This document shows, piece after piece, positions 24,351-32,505 of a stretch of 45,620 nt of DNA. The notes below the pieces were generated by a model. That model worked only from the letters and a program-made list of their open reading frames with translations, searched no databases and was not told the DNA's origin. A program made the translations under genes and the position numbers. Origin of the DNA: Burkholderiaceae bacterium (GTDB taxonomy: Bacteria > Pseudomonadota > Gammaproteobacteria > Burkholderiales > Burkholderiaceae_C); contig JACKLN010000016.1 of the NCBI GenBank assembly GCA_024235855.1, positions 1 to 45,620 of the forward strand, given 5' to 3'. How positions within the stretch are numbered: the first letter of the stretch is position 1; every line of letters starts with the position of its first letter.

Positions 24351-25519
24351 TTGCTCAGCAGCCTCATCGCGCCTTCGAGACCGGCCAGCGTGAGCGGGAA
24401 CATGCGCTGGTTCATCAGCTGTTGCACGATGGCGATGCTCTGGCGGTACTGCCAAACGCCCTGCGGTTCGGGGTTGATCCAGGCAAAGCGCGGGAAGGCG
24501 TTGGTCATGCGCTGCAGCCACTCCGCGCCCGGCTCCTCGTTGTTGTATTCGACGCTGCCGCCGGGCTGCAGGATCTCGTAGGGGCTCATGGTGGCGTCGC
24601 CGACGAAGATCAGCTTGTAGTCCTTGTTGTAGGTGCGGATGAGGTCCCACGTGGGCGTCTTCTCGCTGAAGCGGCGGCGGTTGTTCTTCCAGACGAAGTC
24701 GTACAGGCAGTTGTGGAAGTAGAAGAACTCGAGGTGCTTGAATTCGGTCTTCGCGGCGCTGAAGAGTTCCTCCACACGGTGCACGTGCTCGTCCATCGTG
24801 CCGCCCACGTCCATCAGCAGCAGCACTTTCACCTTGTTGTGGCGCTCCGGCACCATCTTGATGTCCAGCAGGCCGGCATTGGCGGCGGTGGCGTGGATGG
24901 TGTCTTCCAGATCGAGCTCCAGGTCGGCCCCCTCGCGCGCGAAACGGCGCAGGCGGCGCAGCGCGACCTTGATGTTGCGCGTGCCGAGTTCCCTGGTGTC
25001 GTCGTAGTCCTTGTAGGCGCGCTGGTCCCAGACCTTCACGGCGCTGCGGTTGCGCCCCTTGTCCTGGCCGATGCGGATGCCCTGCGGGTTGTAGCCGTAG
25101 GCGCCGAAGGGGCTGGTGCCGCCGGTGCCGATCATGCGGTTGCCACCCTCGTGGCGTTCCTTCTGCTCCTCGAAGCGCTTCTTCAGCGTCTCCATCAGCT
25201 CGTCCCAGCCCATCTTCTCGATGGCGGCCTTCTCCTCGGGGCTGAGCTCGAGCTCCAGGGTCTTGCGCAGCCACTCCAGCGGCACGTCCTTCGTGAAGTC
25301 GGTGAGCAGTTCCACGCCCTTGAAGTAGGCGGCGAAGGCGCGGTCGAACTTGTCGTACTGCGTCTCGTCCTTGACCAGTGTGGTGCGGGCGAGCATGTAG
25401 AACTCGTCCACGGACGGCCCGATGACACCCGCCTTCAGCCCCTCGAGCAGGGTCAGGAACTCCTTGACGGAGACCTTCAGCTTGGCGGCGCGCAGGGTGT
25501 AGAAGAAGTCGATCAGCAT
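24347..25519 (-). CDS. VWA-domain protein (CoxE-like), MoxR-partner type
   Basis: This 390-residue cytosolic protein has an alpha-helical N-terminal half and a von Willebrand A domain from about residue 230. The metal site, normally DxSxS, reads D237-V-G-G-T241, a relaxed MIDAS that may bind metal weakly. Nearby FVGDATMSPYE could supply further ligands. Such proteins usually pair with a MoxR AAA+ ATPase to mature or load metals into target enzymes (family knowledge). The matching MoxR gene is 4 kb away at 29538. Here the gene is instead joined by overlaps to tamA and tamB. The start MLIDFFYTLRAAKLKVS fits homologues, and longer frames are rejected as promoter sequence. Confidence 0.85.
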   Translation of the reverse strand: MLIDFFYTLRAAKLKVSVKEFLTLLEGLKAGVIGPSVDEFYMLARTTLVKDETQYDKFDRAFAAYFKGVELLTDFTKDVPLEWLRKTLELELSPEEKAAIEKMGWDELMETLKKRFEEQKERHEGGNRMIGTGGTSPFGAYGYNPQGIRIGQDKGRNRSAVKVWDQRAYKDYDDTRELGTRNIKVALRRLRRFAREGADLELDLEDTIHATAANAGLLDIKMVPERHNKVKVLLLMDVGGTMDEHVHRVEELFSAAKTEFKHLEFFYFHNCLYDFVWKNNRRRFSEKTPTWDLIRTYNKDYKLIFVGDATMSPYEILQPGGSVEYNNEEPGAEWLQRMTNAFPRFAWINPEPQGVWQYRQSIAIVQQLMNQRMFPLTLAGLEGAMRLLSK

Positions 25520-25710
25520 CGGCGGCGGGCGGTGGCGGAGCCGAGGGCTATTGTGCGGGTGATTCGTGAAGTACCGCACCCGACGGCCGGGTCGACAGGC
25601 GCAGGCTGCCGAGCATCGGGCCGGCTGCCGCGCACCCGCCCGGTGGTGCACTCAATTCCGCCGGCCTGCGGCCGATAACCCGATCCGAGGCATGAAATCC
25701 GGCCCCATCG

Positions 25711-25726
25711 GCCGGTCATGACCGGC
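25711..25726. promoter_or_regulatory. Perfect 16-base palindrome before the diguanylate cyclase gene
   Basis: GCCGGTCATGACCGGC is fully self-complementary and ends 8 bases before the proposed TTG start at 25735. It lies in the 215-base gap between the divergent VWA and cyclase genes. It may be an operator, or it may simply block the ribosome as a hairpin. Nothing else clear was found in this gap. Confidence 0.35.
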
Positions 25727-25734
25727 GCGCCCGC

Positions 25735-26958
25735 TTGAAACCCATCCACACCGTCCTCGCCCTGTACACCGTGCAGATGGCCTTCTTCGCCGCCATCTGG
25801 CTGGCGATGGCGTGGCATCGTCTGTCGCGTCGGGCCACCGTACATTGGGGCCTGGCCACGGTGCTGCTGGCGCTGGGCATGGGCGTCGTGCTGGCCCGGC
25901 CCTGGCTGCCGGCGACGTTGGGCTCGGCCTTGCCGAACCTGGTGCATCTGGCCGCCGCGGCGTTGTTGGCGCGGGGGGTGCAGGTTTTTGTCCATCGGAC
26001 ACCGTCGGACGGCTGGCTGCTGGCCGTGGCCGGCAGCGCCGCGCTGGTGGTGGCCGGCGCCAACGCGATCGGTGCCCCCCATGACGTGACGGTGGTGGCT
26101 GCCGGGCTGGGCATGGGGGTGATCCTGCTGCGCGCCGCCCACGACGTGCGCACCGGGCTCGCCGGCGAGTTCGGACGCGCGGCGGCATGGGCCTGCAGCG
26201 TGCCGCTTTGGATCATCGCGGGCATGCTCGGTGCCCGCGGCGTGGCCGCGCTCGTGGGCGTGTCCGGCAGCGGGGTGCCGCTGGACACCGGCCAGACGCG
26301 CCAGGTGGCCCTGTCGCTGGCCCTGGTGCTGCTGGCCATGGCCATGCACCTGGCGATGGCCGCGATGCTGACGCTGCGCCTGATCCAGCGCCTGAGACAC
26401 CTGTCGCAGCATGACGCGCTGACTGGCCTGCTCAACCGCCGCGCCTTCGGGGTGCGGCTGGCGGCGGAGCGACTGCGCCAGCAGCGTCACCCCGGCCCGA
26501 TCGCGTTGCTGACCCTGGACCTCGACCATTTCAAGGCCGTGAACGACCGCTGGGGCCACGCTGCCGGTGACGCCGTGCTGGTGGCCGCCGCCGGTGTGCT
26601 GACCGGGGTGGCGCGCCGGCTGGATGCCGTGGCCCGCATGGGGGGCGAGGAGTTCGCGCTGCTGCTGCCGGGCACCGATCTGGCCGGCGCCAACCAGTTG
26701 GCCGAGCGGCTGCTGGAGGCGTTTCGTGATCTGACCGTGGACTACGAAGGCGAGCCGCTGCGCATCACTGCGAGCATCGGCGCGGCCGTGTCGCACGACC
26801 CGGCGGAGCACACGGAAGAGCTGTTCCGCCGCGCCGACCGCGCGCTCTACCTGGCCAAGACCGGGGGCCGGGACCGCGTGGTCTGTGCCGGTGCGCTCAG
26901 CGCGATCGACGCGCCTTCGGCACCCGGCGAGGCGATTTCGCCACGTCGTGCCGCTTGA
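25735..26958 (+). CDS. Membrane diguanylate cyclase (GGDEF domain)
   Basis: This 407-residue protein has an N-terminal membrane part of about six or seven hydrophobic segments (residues 5-220) as a sensor, and a C-terminal GGDEF domain (about 230-395). The active site reads GGEEF at 303-307, the metal site DLDHFKAVNDRWGH is intact, and an inhibitory I-site RxxD is present as R294-D297, exactly five residues upstream. It should therefore make cyclic di-GMP and be subject to product inhibition. The start is a TTG, chosen because it precedes the first hydrophobic helix; no clear ribosome-binding site is present. Its last 62 bases overlap the convergent S9 peptidase gene. Confidence 0.9.
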   Translation: MKPIHTVLALYTVQMAFFAAIWLAMAWHRLSRRATVHWGLATVLLALGMGVVLARPWLPATLGSALPNLVHLAAAALLARGVQVFVHRTPSDGWLLAVAGSAALVVAGANAIGAPHDVTVVAAGLGMGVILLRAAHDVRTGLAGEFGRAAAWACSVPLWIIAGMLGARGVAALVGVSGSGVPLDTGQTRQVALSLALVLLAMAMHLAMAAMLTLRLIQRLRHLSQHDALTGLLNRRAFGVRLAAERLRQQRHPGPIALLTLDLDHFKAVNDRWGHAAGDAVLVAAAGVLTGVARRLDAVARMGGEEFALLLPGTDLAGANQLAERLLEAFRDLTVDYEGEPLRITASIGAAVSHDPAEHTEELFRRADRALYLAKTGGRDRVVCAGALSAIDAPSAPGEAISPRRAA

Positions 26959-28948
26959 GCCAGTCGAAGTACTCGCCGTACCAGAGGCGGCTGTTGCGCG
27001 GCTTCAGGATCCAGTGGTTCTCGTCGGGGAACCACAGCAGCCGGGCATCGACGTTGCGCGCCTTGAGCGTGTTGTAGTACGCCAGACCCTGGGCGTCGGG
27101 CACGCGGTAGTCCAGCGCGCCATGGATCACCAGCGTCGGCGTGGTCATGTTGGCGGCGAAGGCATGCGGGCTCTGTGACTGCACCTTGCCGATGTCGTCC
27201 CAGTACCAGGCGCCCAGTTCCTTGGCGTGCCAGGTGTAGGCGTCATCGGCGAACATGGCCGTCCAGTCGAAGCAGCCGGCGTGGCAGACGTAGGCGGCAT
27301 AGCGCCCCGGCTCGCAGCGACCGTTCATCCAGGCGACCATGAAGCCGCCGTAGCTGCCGCCGGTGGCGAACACGCGCTTCGGGTCGGCCCAGGGGCGCTG
27401 CAGCAGCAGGTCGGTGGCGGCCTCCACGTCCTGCAGCTCCAGTTCGCCCCAGCGGTGCGTGATGCTGTCCTTGAACGCATAGCCGAAGCTCGACGAGCCG
27501 TGGTAGTTCACCGCCGCGACCACGTAGCCCTGGGCGGCAAAGGCCTGCACGTTCCAGCGGAAGTGCCAGGCGTCGCCGAAGGCGGTGTGCGGGCCGCCGT
27601 GGATCACGTGCAGCAGCGGCAGCTTTTGCTTGCCGGGCTTGGCCGGGTCGAACCCGGGCGGGTAGGTGATCCAGACCTGGACCTGGTCGCCCAGCGCGCC
27701 GGTGACCCAGGCTTCCTCGGTGACGCCGGTGGCCACGCCGGCCATCAGCGCGTCGTTGAACGACTCGATGCGCCGCGGCGCCGCGCCCGGCGGGTGCACG
27801 CGCATCTCGGGCGGGTGGTCGATGGCGTCGGCCAGCGTCACCAGCGTCCCGGCCGCCTTGTCGAAGGCCTGCAGCCAGCCGCCTTCGGCCAGCAGTTCGG
27901 CGCGGCGGTCGGGCAGGTCGAAGCGCCACAGGTGGCGCCGGCCGCGCTGCTCGGCGGCGAACAGCACGGCCTGGCCGTCGTCCTCCCAGTGCAGCGGCGC
28001 CTGCACCTCGTGGTCCCACTCGGCGCTGAGCACGTCCCAGCCGCCGGTCTCGCGGTCCCACACGGCCAGCTGGTCCGGCATCGTGTGCTTCAGCCCGCGG
28101 TGCTGGGCGACGAAGGCGATGCGGTCGCCATCGGGTGCGTAGCGTGGCGCGCCCATGTCCCAGGCCGCGTCCTGCGCGATCACACGCACGCGGCCCGACT
28201 TGAGCTCCATCTCGGCCAGCGCGAACGGATGGTCCAGCCGCTTTTCGGGGGCCGGGTCGAAGGCGAAGACGACGCGCTTGCCGTCCGGCGAGACGTCGAA
28301 GCTGCCCGCGCCCGGGTCGGCCCGCCCCAGCGCGTGGGGCGTGCCCTCGAACAGGTCGCGGACCTTGCCGCTGTCGGCGTCGAGCAGCAGCAGGTGCGGC
28401 TCGCGGCCCATCGGCAGGTTGTGGTCCCAGTAGCGGTACTGCGCCTCGCTGGTGGCGTAGCCGGTTTCCTTGCGGTCCTTGAAGGCCTTGTGCTGCTTGG
28501 CCTGCGCCTTCATGCCCTTGAGCTCGGGCCAGACCCAGGACACCAGCAGCAGCCGCTTGCCGTCCGGGCACCAGCGGAAGCCTTCGACGTCCGTGGCCAC
28601 GGTGGCGGCGCGCACGGCTTCACCGCCGTCGGGGGCGATCAGGTAGAGCTGCGGCGTCTCGTCCTTGGCGCCTTCCTGCTCCCGCTGGGCGACGAAGGCG
28701 ATGCGGTCGCCACGCGGGCTCCAGCGCGGCTGGCCGTCCTTCTCGCCGCAGGCGGTCAGCGCACGCGGCTTGCCGCCCAGCGTGGACAGCAGCCACAGCG
28801 CGCTGCGGCCCTTGTTGTCGTCCATCGAATAGGTGGTCAGAGACGCGACGGCCTGGGCGCCGTCGGGCGCCAGGCTGGGCGCGCCGAGGCGGCGGATCTG
28901 CCACAACGTGTCGATGGAGATCGGCTTCTTCGCGGGTTTGGCGGGCAT
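26897..28948 (-). CDS. S9-family serine peptidase (prolyl oligopeptidase/acylaminoacyl peptidase type)
   Basis: This 683-residue peptidase has an N-terminal beta-propeller (roughly residues 20-410, with repeated SPDGKR-type blades) and a C-terminal alpha/beta-hydrolase domain. The catalytic triad is S532 (GGSYGG), D613 (GALDYRVP) and H645 (ENHWIL). No signal peptide is seen (MPAKPAKKPISIDTLWQIRR), so it is cytosolic. In the family it cleaves short peptides that enter through the propeller. It starts two bases after the GNAT gene stop and is likely co-transcribed with moxR and GNAT. Its 3' end overlaps the diguanylate cyclase gene by 62 bases on the opposite strand. Confidence 0.94.
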   Translation of the reverse strand: MPAKPAKKPISIDTLWQIRRLGAPSLAPDGAQAVASLTTYSMDDNKGRSALWLLSTLGGKPRALTACGEKDGQPRWSPRGDRIAFVAQREQEGAKDETPQLYLIAPDGGEAVRAATVATDVEGFRWCPDGKRLLLVSWVWPELKGMKAQAKQHKAFKDRKETGYATSEAQYRYWDHNLPMGREPHLLLLDADSGKVRDLFEGTPHALGRADPGAGSFDVSPDGKRVVFAFDPAPEKRLDHPFALAEMELKSGRVRVIAQDAAWDMGAPRYAPDGDRIAFVAQHRGLKHTMPDQLAVWDRETGGWDVLSAEWDHEVQAPLHWEDDGQAVLFAAEQRGRRHLWRFDLPDRRAELLAEGGWLQAFDKAAGTLVTLADAIDHPPEMRVHPPGAAPRRIESFNDALMAGVATGVTEEAWVTGALGDQVQVWITYPPGFDPAKPGKQKLPLLHVIHGGPHTAFGDAWHFRWNVQAFAAQGYVVAAVNYHGSSSFGYAFKDSITHRWGELELQDVEAATDLLLQRPWADPKRVFATGGSYGGFMVAWMNGRCEPGRYAAYVCHAGCFDWTAMFADDAYTWHAKELGAWYWDDIGKVQSQSPHAFAANMTTPTLVIHGALDYRVPDAQGLAYYNTLKARNVDARLLWFPDENHWILKPRNSRLWYGEYFDWLKRHDVAKSPRRVPKARRSR

Positions 28949-28950
28949 GG

Positions 28951-29541
28951 TCAGCGGGTGCGGTGCAGCTGGTGCTGCAGGTGGCGGTGGATGGTGGGCC
29001 ATTCGGCCGCGGTGATGCTGTAGACGGCGGTGTCGCGCAGGCTGCCGTCGGGCGAACGCTGGTGGGCGCGCAGGATGCCGTCGAGCTGGGCGCCCAGGCG
29101 CTCGATGGCGCGCCGGCTCTGGGTGTTGAGGCGGTGGGTGCGGAACTCCACCGCGATGCAGTCCAGCGCCTCGAAGGCGTGGCGCAGCAGCATGAGCTTG
29201 CACTCGGTGTTCAGCGGCGTGCGCTGCACACGGGCGGCATACCAGGTGCTGCCGATCTCGACGCGCTGGTGCACCGGGTCGACGTTCATGTAGGTGGTCA
29301 TGCCCACCGGCGTGCCGTGGGCGTCGAGCACGGTGAACGGCGTCATGCTGCCGGCGGCCTGCAGACCCAGCCGCCGCTCGATCTCGGCGGCCATGCGCTC
29401 CGGTGGCGGCACGGCGGTGTACCAGAGGTGCCAGAGTTCCCCGTCGCGCACCGCCTCGGCCAGGGCGGCGGCATGGTCGCGGTGCAGTGGCACCAGCGCG
29501 GCGTGCGTGCCGCGCAGTTCCGCCGCGGCCGGCCAGCTCAC
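28951..29541 (-). CDS. GNAT-family N-acetyltransferase (RimJ/RimL type)
   Basis: This 196-residue protein has the GNAT fold of the group that contains RimJ/RimL and many small-molecule acetyltransferases. The stretch VGMTTYMNVDPVHQRVEIG (strands 4-5), followed by NTECKLMLLRHAFE, forms the acetyl-CoA region, and FRTHRLNTQSRRAIERLGA is the typical end of the domain. The start is a GTG that overlaps the moxR stop codon (GTGA). It lies between MoxR and the S9 peptidase in one transcription unit. The acceptor substrate is unknown; the close relation to peptidase and AAA+ genes gives no direct hint. Confidence 0.9.
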   Translation of the reverse strand: MSWPAAAELRGTHAALVPLHRDHAAALAEAVRDGELWHLWYTAVPPPERMAAEIERRLGLQAAGSMTPFTVLDAHGTPVGMTTYMNVDPVHQRVEIGSTWYAARVQRTPLNTECKLMLLRHAFEALDCIAVEFRTHRLNTQSRRAIERLGAQLDGILRAHQRSPDGSLRDTAVYSITAAEWPTIHRHLQHQLHRTR

Positions 29542-30389
29542 CGGTTGTGCCTCTGCATGAACACCAGCTTCTCGAACAGCGTCACGTCCTGCTCGTTCTT
29601 CAGCAGCGCGCCCACCAGCGGCGGCACCGCGACCTTGTCGTCGGTGCTGTGCAGCGCCTCGGCCGGGATGTCCTCGGCCACCAGCAGCTTCAGCCAGTCC
29701 AGCAGCTCCGAGGTGCTGGGTTTCTTCTTCAGGCCCGGCAGGCCGCGCACGTCGTAGAAAGTCTTCATCGCCGCGGCCAGCAGTTCGCGCTTCAGGCCGG
29801 GGAAGTGCACATCGACGATGCGCTGCATGGTCTCCGCATCGGGGAACTTGATGTAGTGGAAGAAGCAGCGGCGCAGGAAAGCGTCGGGCAGTTCCTTCTC
29901 GTTGTTGGAGGTGATGAACACCAGCGGCCGGTGGATGGCCTTGACCATCTCGCGCGTCTCGTAGACGTAGAACTCCATGCGGTCGAGTTCACGCAGCAGG
30001 TCGTTGGGGAACTCGATGTCGGCCTTGTCGATCTCGTCGATCAGCAGCGCCACCGGCTGCTCGGCCGTGAAGGCCTGCCAGAGCACGCCCTTGACGATGT
30101 AGTTGCGGATGTCGCGCACGCGCTCGTCGCCGGCGCCGGCGAGCTGGCTGTCGCGCAGCCGGCTGACGGCGTCGTACTCGTACAGGCCCTGCTGCGCCTT
30201 GGTGGTGCTCTTGACGTGCCACTGCAGCAGCGGCATGCCCAGGGACTGGGCCACCTGCTCGGCGAGCATCGTCTTGCCGGTGCCGGGCTCGCCCTTGACC
30301 AGCAGCGGGCGCTGGAGCGTGATGGCGGCATTCACCGCCAGCATCAGATCCGGCGTGGCAACGTACTGCTCCGAGCCTTCGTACTTCAT
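29538..30389 (-). CDS. MoxR-family AAA+ ATPase
   Basis: This 283-residue ATPase has Walker A GEPGTGKT (33-40), Walker B ALLIDE (114-119), sensor-1 VFITSNNEKELPDAF, and the arginine pair in FLRRCFF. MoxR proteins act as chaperones, usually with a VWA-domain partner, to activate metal enzymes or membrane complexes. The VWA gene at 24347-25519 is the likely partner, but it is not adjacent. The genes after moxR (GNAT, S9 peptidase) overlap or nearly touch it. The start lies in a short divergent region shared with the cytochrome c4 gene. The target of this ATPase cannot be seen. Confidence 0.92.
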   Translation of the reverse strand: MKYEGSEQYVATPDLMLAVNAAITLQRPLLVKGEPGTGKTMLAEQVAQSLGMPLLQWHVKSTTKAQQGLYEYDAVSRLRDSQLAGAGDERVRDIRNYIVKGVLWQAFTAEQPVALLIDEIDKADIEFPNDLLRELDRMEFYVYETREMVKAIHRPLVFITSNNEKELPDAFLRRCFFHYIKFPDAETMQRIVDVHFPGLKRELLAAAMKTFYDVRGLPGLKKKPSTSELLDWLKLLVAEDIPAEALHSTDDKVAVPPLVGALLKNEQDVTLFEKLVFMQRHNR

Positions 30390-30422
30390 GGGGCGCCGTC
30401 AGGGTTTGAGTTGGATCAGCCC

Positions 30423-30428
30423 AGTATA
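30423..30428 (-). promoter_or_regulatory. Probable -10 element of the moxR operon
   Basis: TATACT on the reverse strand lies 33 bases before the moxR start. It is ten bases from the opposite-strand TATAAT of the cytochrome gene, so the promoters overlap and may compete. No good -35 box was found. Confidence 0.4.
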
Positions 30429-30438
30429 AGTGGGTGCC

Positions 30439-30444
30439 TATAAT
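30439..30444 (+). promoter_or_regulatory. Consensus -10 element of the cytochrome c4 gene
   Basis: A perfect TATAAT lies 56 bases before the cytochrome start. The upstream -35 region is poor. The untranslated leader contains a 6-base hairpin CCCCGC-ACCTG-GCGGGG at 30454-30470. Confidence 0.5.
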
Positions 30445-30500
30445 CGCTGGTTGCCCCGCACCTGGCGGGGGTCCGATTCCTTTCGCAAACCCTGGCACCG

Positions 30501-31157
30501 ATGATCAAGACGCTCTCGACCACCGTGCTCGCGCTGACCCTGGTCGCCGGCACCACCCTGGCCCACGCCCAAGGCGGCAATGCCGACGCCGGCGAGAAGA
30601 AGGCCGCGCAGTGCATCGGCTGCCACGGCATCCCGGGCTACCAGTCCAGCTTCCCGGAAGTGCACAAGGTGCCGATGATCGCCGGCCAGAACGCCGCCTT
30701 CATCGTCGCGTCGCTCAACGCCTACAAGAAGGGCGACCGCAAGCACCCGACGATGCGCGGCATCGCCGGTTCGTTGAGCGAGCAGGACATGGCCGACCTC
30801 GGCGCCTTCTACGAGCGCCAGGGTGCGCAGGCGTCGATCAAGTCGGTGGCCGCGCGCGAGCCGTCGGCCGAGGTGACGGCCCTGCTGACCAAGGGCGGCT
30901 GTGCCTCCTGCCACGGCGCCGACTACAACAAGCCCATCGACCCCAGCTACCCGAAGATCGCCGGCCAGCACGCCGACTACCTCTACGTGGCGCTGAAGGC
31001 CTACCAGACCGAAGGCAACCCGCAGGTCGGTCGCAACAACGCCATCATGGGCGGCATCGCCAAGCAGTTCACGCATGCCGAGCTCAAGGCGCTGGCGCAG
31101 TACCTGGGCGGTCAGCCCGGCAGCCTGGCCACGGTGCCGCAGAGCCGCTGGCGCTGA
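30501..31157 (+). CDS. Dihaem cytochrome c4
   Basis: This 218-residue periplasmic protein has a signal peptide cleaved after AHA (residue 23). It has two covalent haem sites, CIGCH (38-42) and CASCH (134-138), each in a separate cytochrome c domain, and methionine ligands in PTMRG (M85) and NAIMGG. The duplicated layout is typical of cytochrome c4, an electron carrier to terminal oxidases. A strong -10 element and a hairpin terminator flank it, so it is a single-gene unit. It is divergent from moxR, but no functional link between them is visible. The length and spacing of both halves are normal. Confidence 0.95.
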   Translation: MIKTLSTTVLALTLVAGTTLAHAQGGNADAGEKKAAQCIGCHGIPGYQSSFPEVHKVPMIAGQNAAFIVASLNAYKKGDRKHPTMRGIAGSLSEQDMADLGAFYERQGAQASIKSVAAREPSAEVTALLTKGGCASCHGADYNKPIDPSYPKIAGQHADYLYVALKAYQTEGNPQVGRNNAIMGGIAKQFTHAELKALAQYLGGQPGSLATVPQSRWR

Positions 31158-31180
31158 GCCGAGGCCCATCTCGACCTGAG

Positions 31181-31204
31181 CAAGGCCGCCTCCGGGCGGC
31201 CTTG
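31181..31204 (+). terminator. Terminator after the cytochrome c4 gene
   Basis: CAAGGCCGCC and GGCGGCCTTG form a perfect 10-base stem around TCCG, followed by TGCTTTCT. It begins 24 bases after the stop codon. Confidence 0.75.
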
Positions 31205-31278
31205 TGCTTTCTGGCGCGTTCGCCACGAGGCCGCTTCAGCCGGCGGCCTGGAGGCCGATATCTCCAACGAGCCACGCC

Positions 31279-32505
31279 ATGCTGAAGAAGATCACCGTCG
31301 ACCACGTCCGCATCGGCATGCACATCCACAAGCTGGAAGGCGCGTGGCTGAGTCATCCCTTCTGGAAGACCCGCTTCGTGCTCGACGATCCGGCGGACCT
31401 GCAGCGCCTGCGCGACAGCGGCGTGCCTGCCGTGTGGATCGACCCGGCACTGGGTGTGGACGTGGCCGTGCCGGACGCCGAGGTCGTGCCGCCGCCCGCG
31501 GCGCCGCCTGCTGCTCCCGCTCCGGCGGCGCCCGCGCAGGGCTCGAAGACACTGCGCGACGAACTCGACCAGGCGGCCGCCATCTGCAAGAAGAGCCGCG
31601 TCGCCGTGATGCAGATGTTCGCCGAAGCCCGCCTGGGCAAGGCGGTGGACACCGAACAGTGCCTGCCGCTGGTCGACGAGATCGCCGAGTCCGTCTTCCG
31701 CAACCCCGGTGCGCTGGTGAGCCTGGCGCGGCTCAAGACTGCCGATGACTACACCTACATGCATTCGCTGGCCGTGTGCGCGCTGATGGTGTCGTTGGCT
31801 CGCACGCTGGGCCAGGACGACGCGGCGTGCCGTGAGGCCGGCCTGGCCGGCATGCTGCACGACCTGGGCAAGGCGGTGATGCCGACCGAGGTGCTGAACA
31901 AGCCGGGCAGGCTCACCGAGGACGAGTACGCCATCATGAAGACGCACCCGGTGCGTGGCCATGAACTGCTGATGGAGGCGCGCGGCGCGCCAGAAGCCGC
32001 TCTGGAGGTGTGTCTGCACCACCACGAGCGACCGGACGGCCGTGGCTACCCCCATGGCCTGTCGGGCGAGCGGCTCAGCCTGCTGGCCCGCATGGGCGCG
32101 GTCTGCGACGTCTACGACGCGATCACCTCCAACCGGCCCTACAAGACCGGGTGGGACCCCGCGGAGTCGATCGCCCTGATGGCGTCGTGGCAGGGGCAGT
32201 TCGATCCCGAGGTGTTCAAGGCCTTCGTGCGCAGCCTGGGGATCTATCCCACCGGCTCGCTGGTGCGCCTGGCCTCGGGCAAGCTCGCCGTCGTGCTCGA
32301 GCAGAACGAGCACAGCCTGACATCGCCGGTGGTCAAGGTGTTCTTCTCGATCACGTCCAACATGGGCGTGTCGCCGCGCAGGCTGGATCTGGCGCACCCT
32401 GGCTGCACCGACCGCATCGTCGGCCGCGAGGACCCGGCGAAATGGGGCTTCAAGCAGATCGACGAGCTCTGGGTCGAGGGCGACGTGCTCAAGCGCTCAC
32501 GCTGA
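31279..32505 (+). CDS. HD-GYP-domain protein (cyclic di-GMP phosphodiesterase candidate)
   Basis: This 408-residue cytosolic protein has an N-terminal DUF3391 region (about 1-70), a Pro/Ala-rich linker (about 72-90) and an HD-GYP domain (about 145-320). The metal-binding H194-D195 pair, the THPVRGHELL and HHHERPDG motifs, and G256-Y257-P258 are all present, so hydrolysis of cyclic di-GMP is likely. It may counter the diguanylate cyclase 5 kb away (inference). It starts after the cytochrome terminator and has its own transcript. Its end overlaps the convergent cueR gene by 9 bases. Confidence 0.93.
   Translation: MLKKITVDHVRIGMHIHKLEGAWLSHPFWKTRFVLDDPADLQRLRDSGVPAVWIDPALGVDVAVPDAEVVPPPAAPPAAPAPAAPAQGSKTLRDELDQAAAICKKSRVAVMQMFAEARLGKAVDTEQCLPLVDEIAESVFRNPGALVSLARLKTADDYTYMHSLAVCALMVSLARTLGQDDAACREAGLAGMLHDLGKAVMPTEVLNKPGRLTEDEYAIMKTHPVRGHELLMEARGAPEAALEVCLHHHERPDGRGYPHGLSGERLSLLARMGAVCDVYDAITSNRPYKTGWDPAESIALMASWQGQFDPEVFKAFVRSLGIYPTGSLVRLASGKLAVVLEQNEHSLTSPVVKVFFSITSNMGVSPRRLDLAHPGCTDRIVGREDPAKWGFKQIDELWVEGDVLKRSR

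Noticed and set aside
23309..25678. A long forward open frame (almost 790 codons) opposite tamA and the VWA gene, and similar long antisense frames opposite tamB, ctpA and others
   Set aside because: They encode arginine-, alanine- and proline-rich strings without any domain, as expected for antisense frames in very GC-rich DNA. The opposite strand carries clear protein families.
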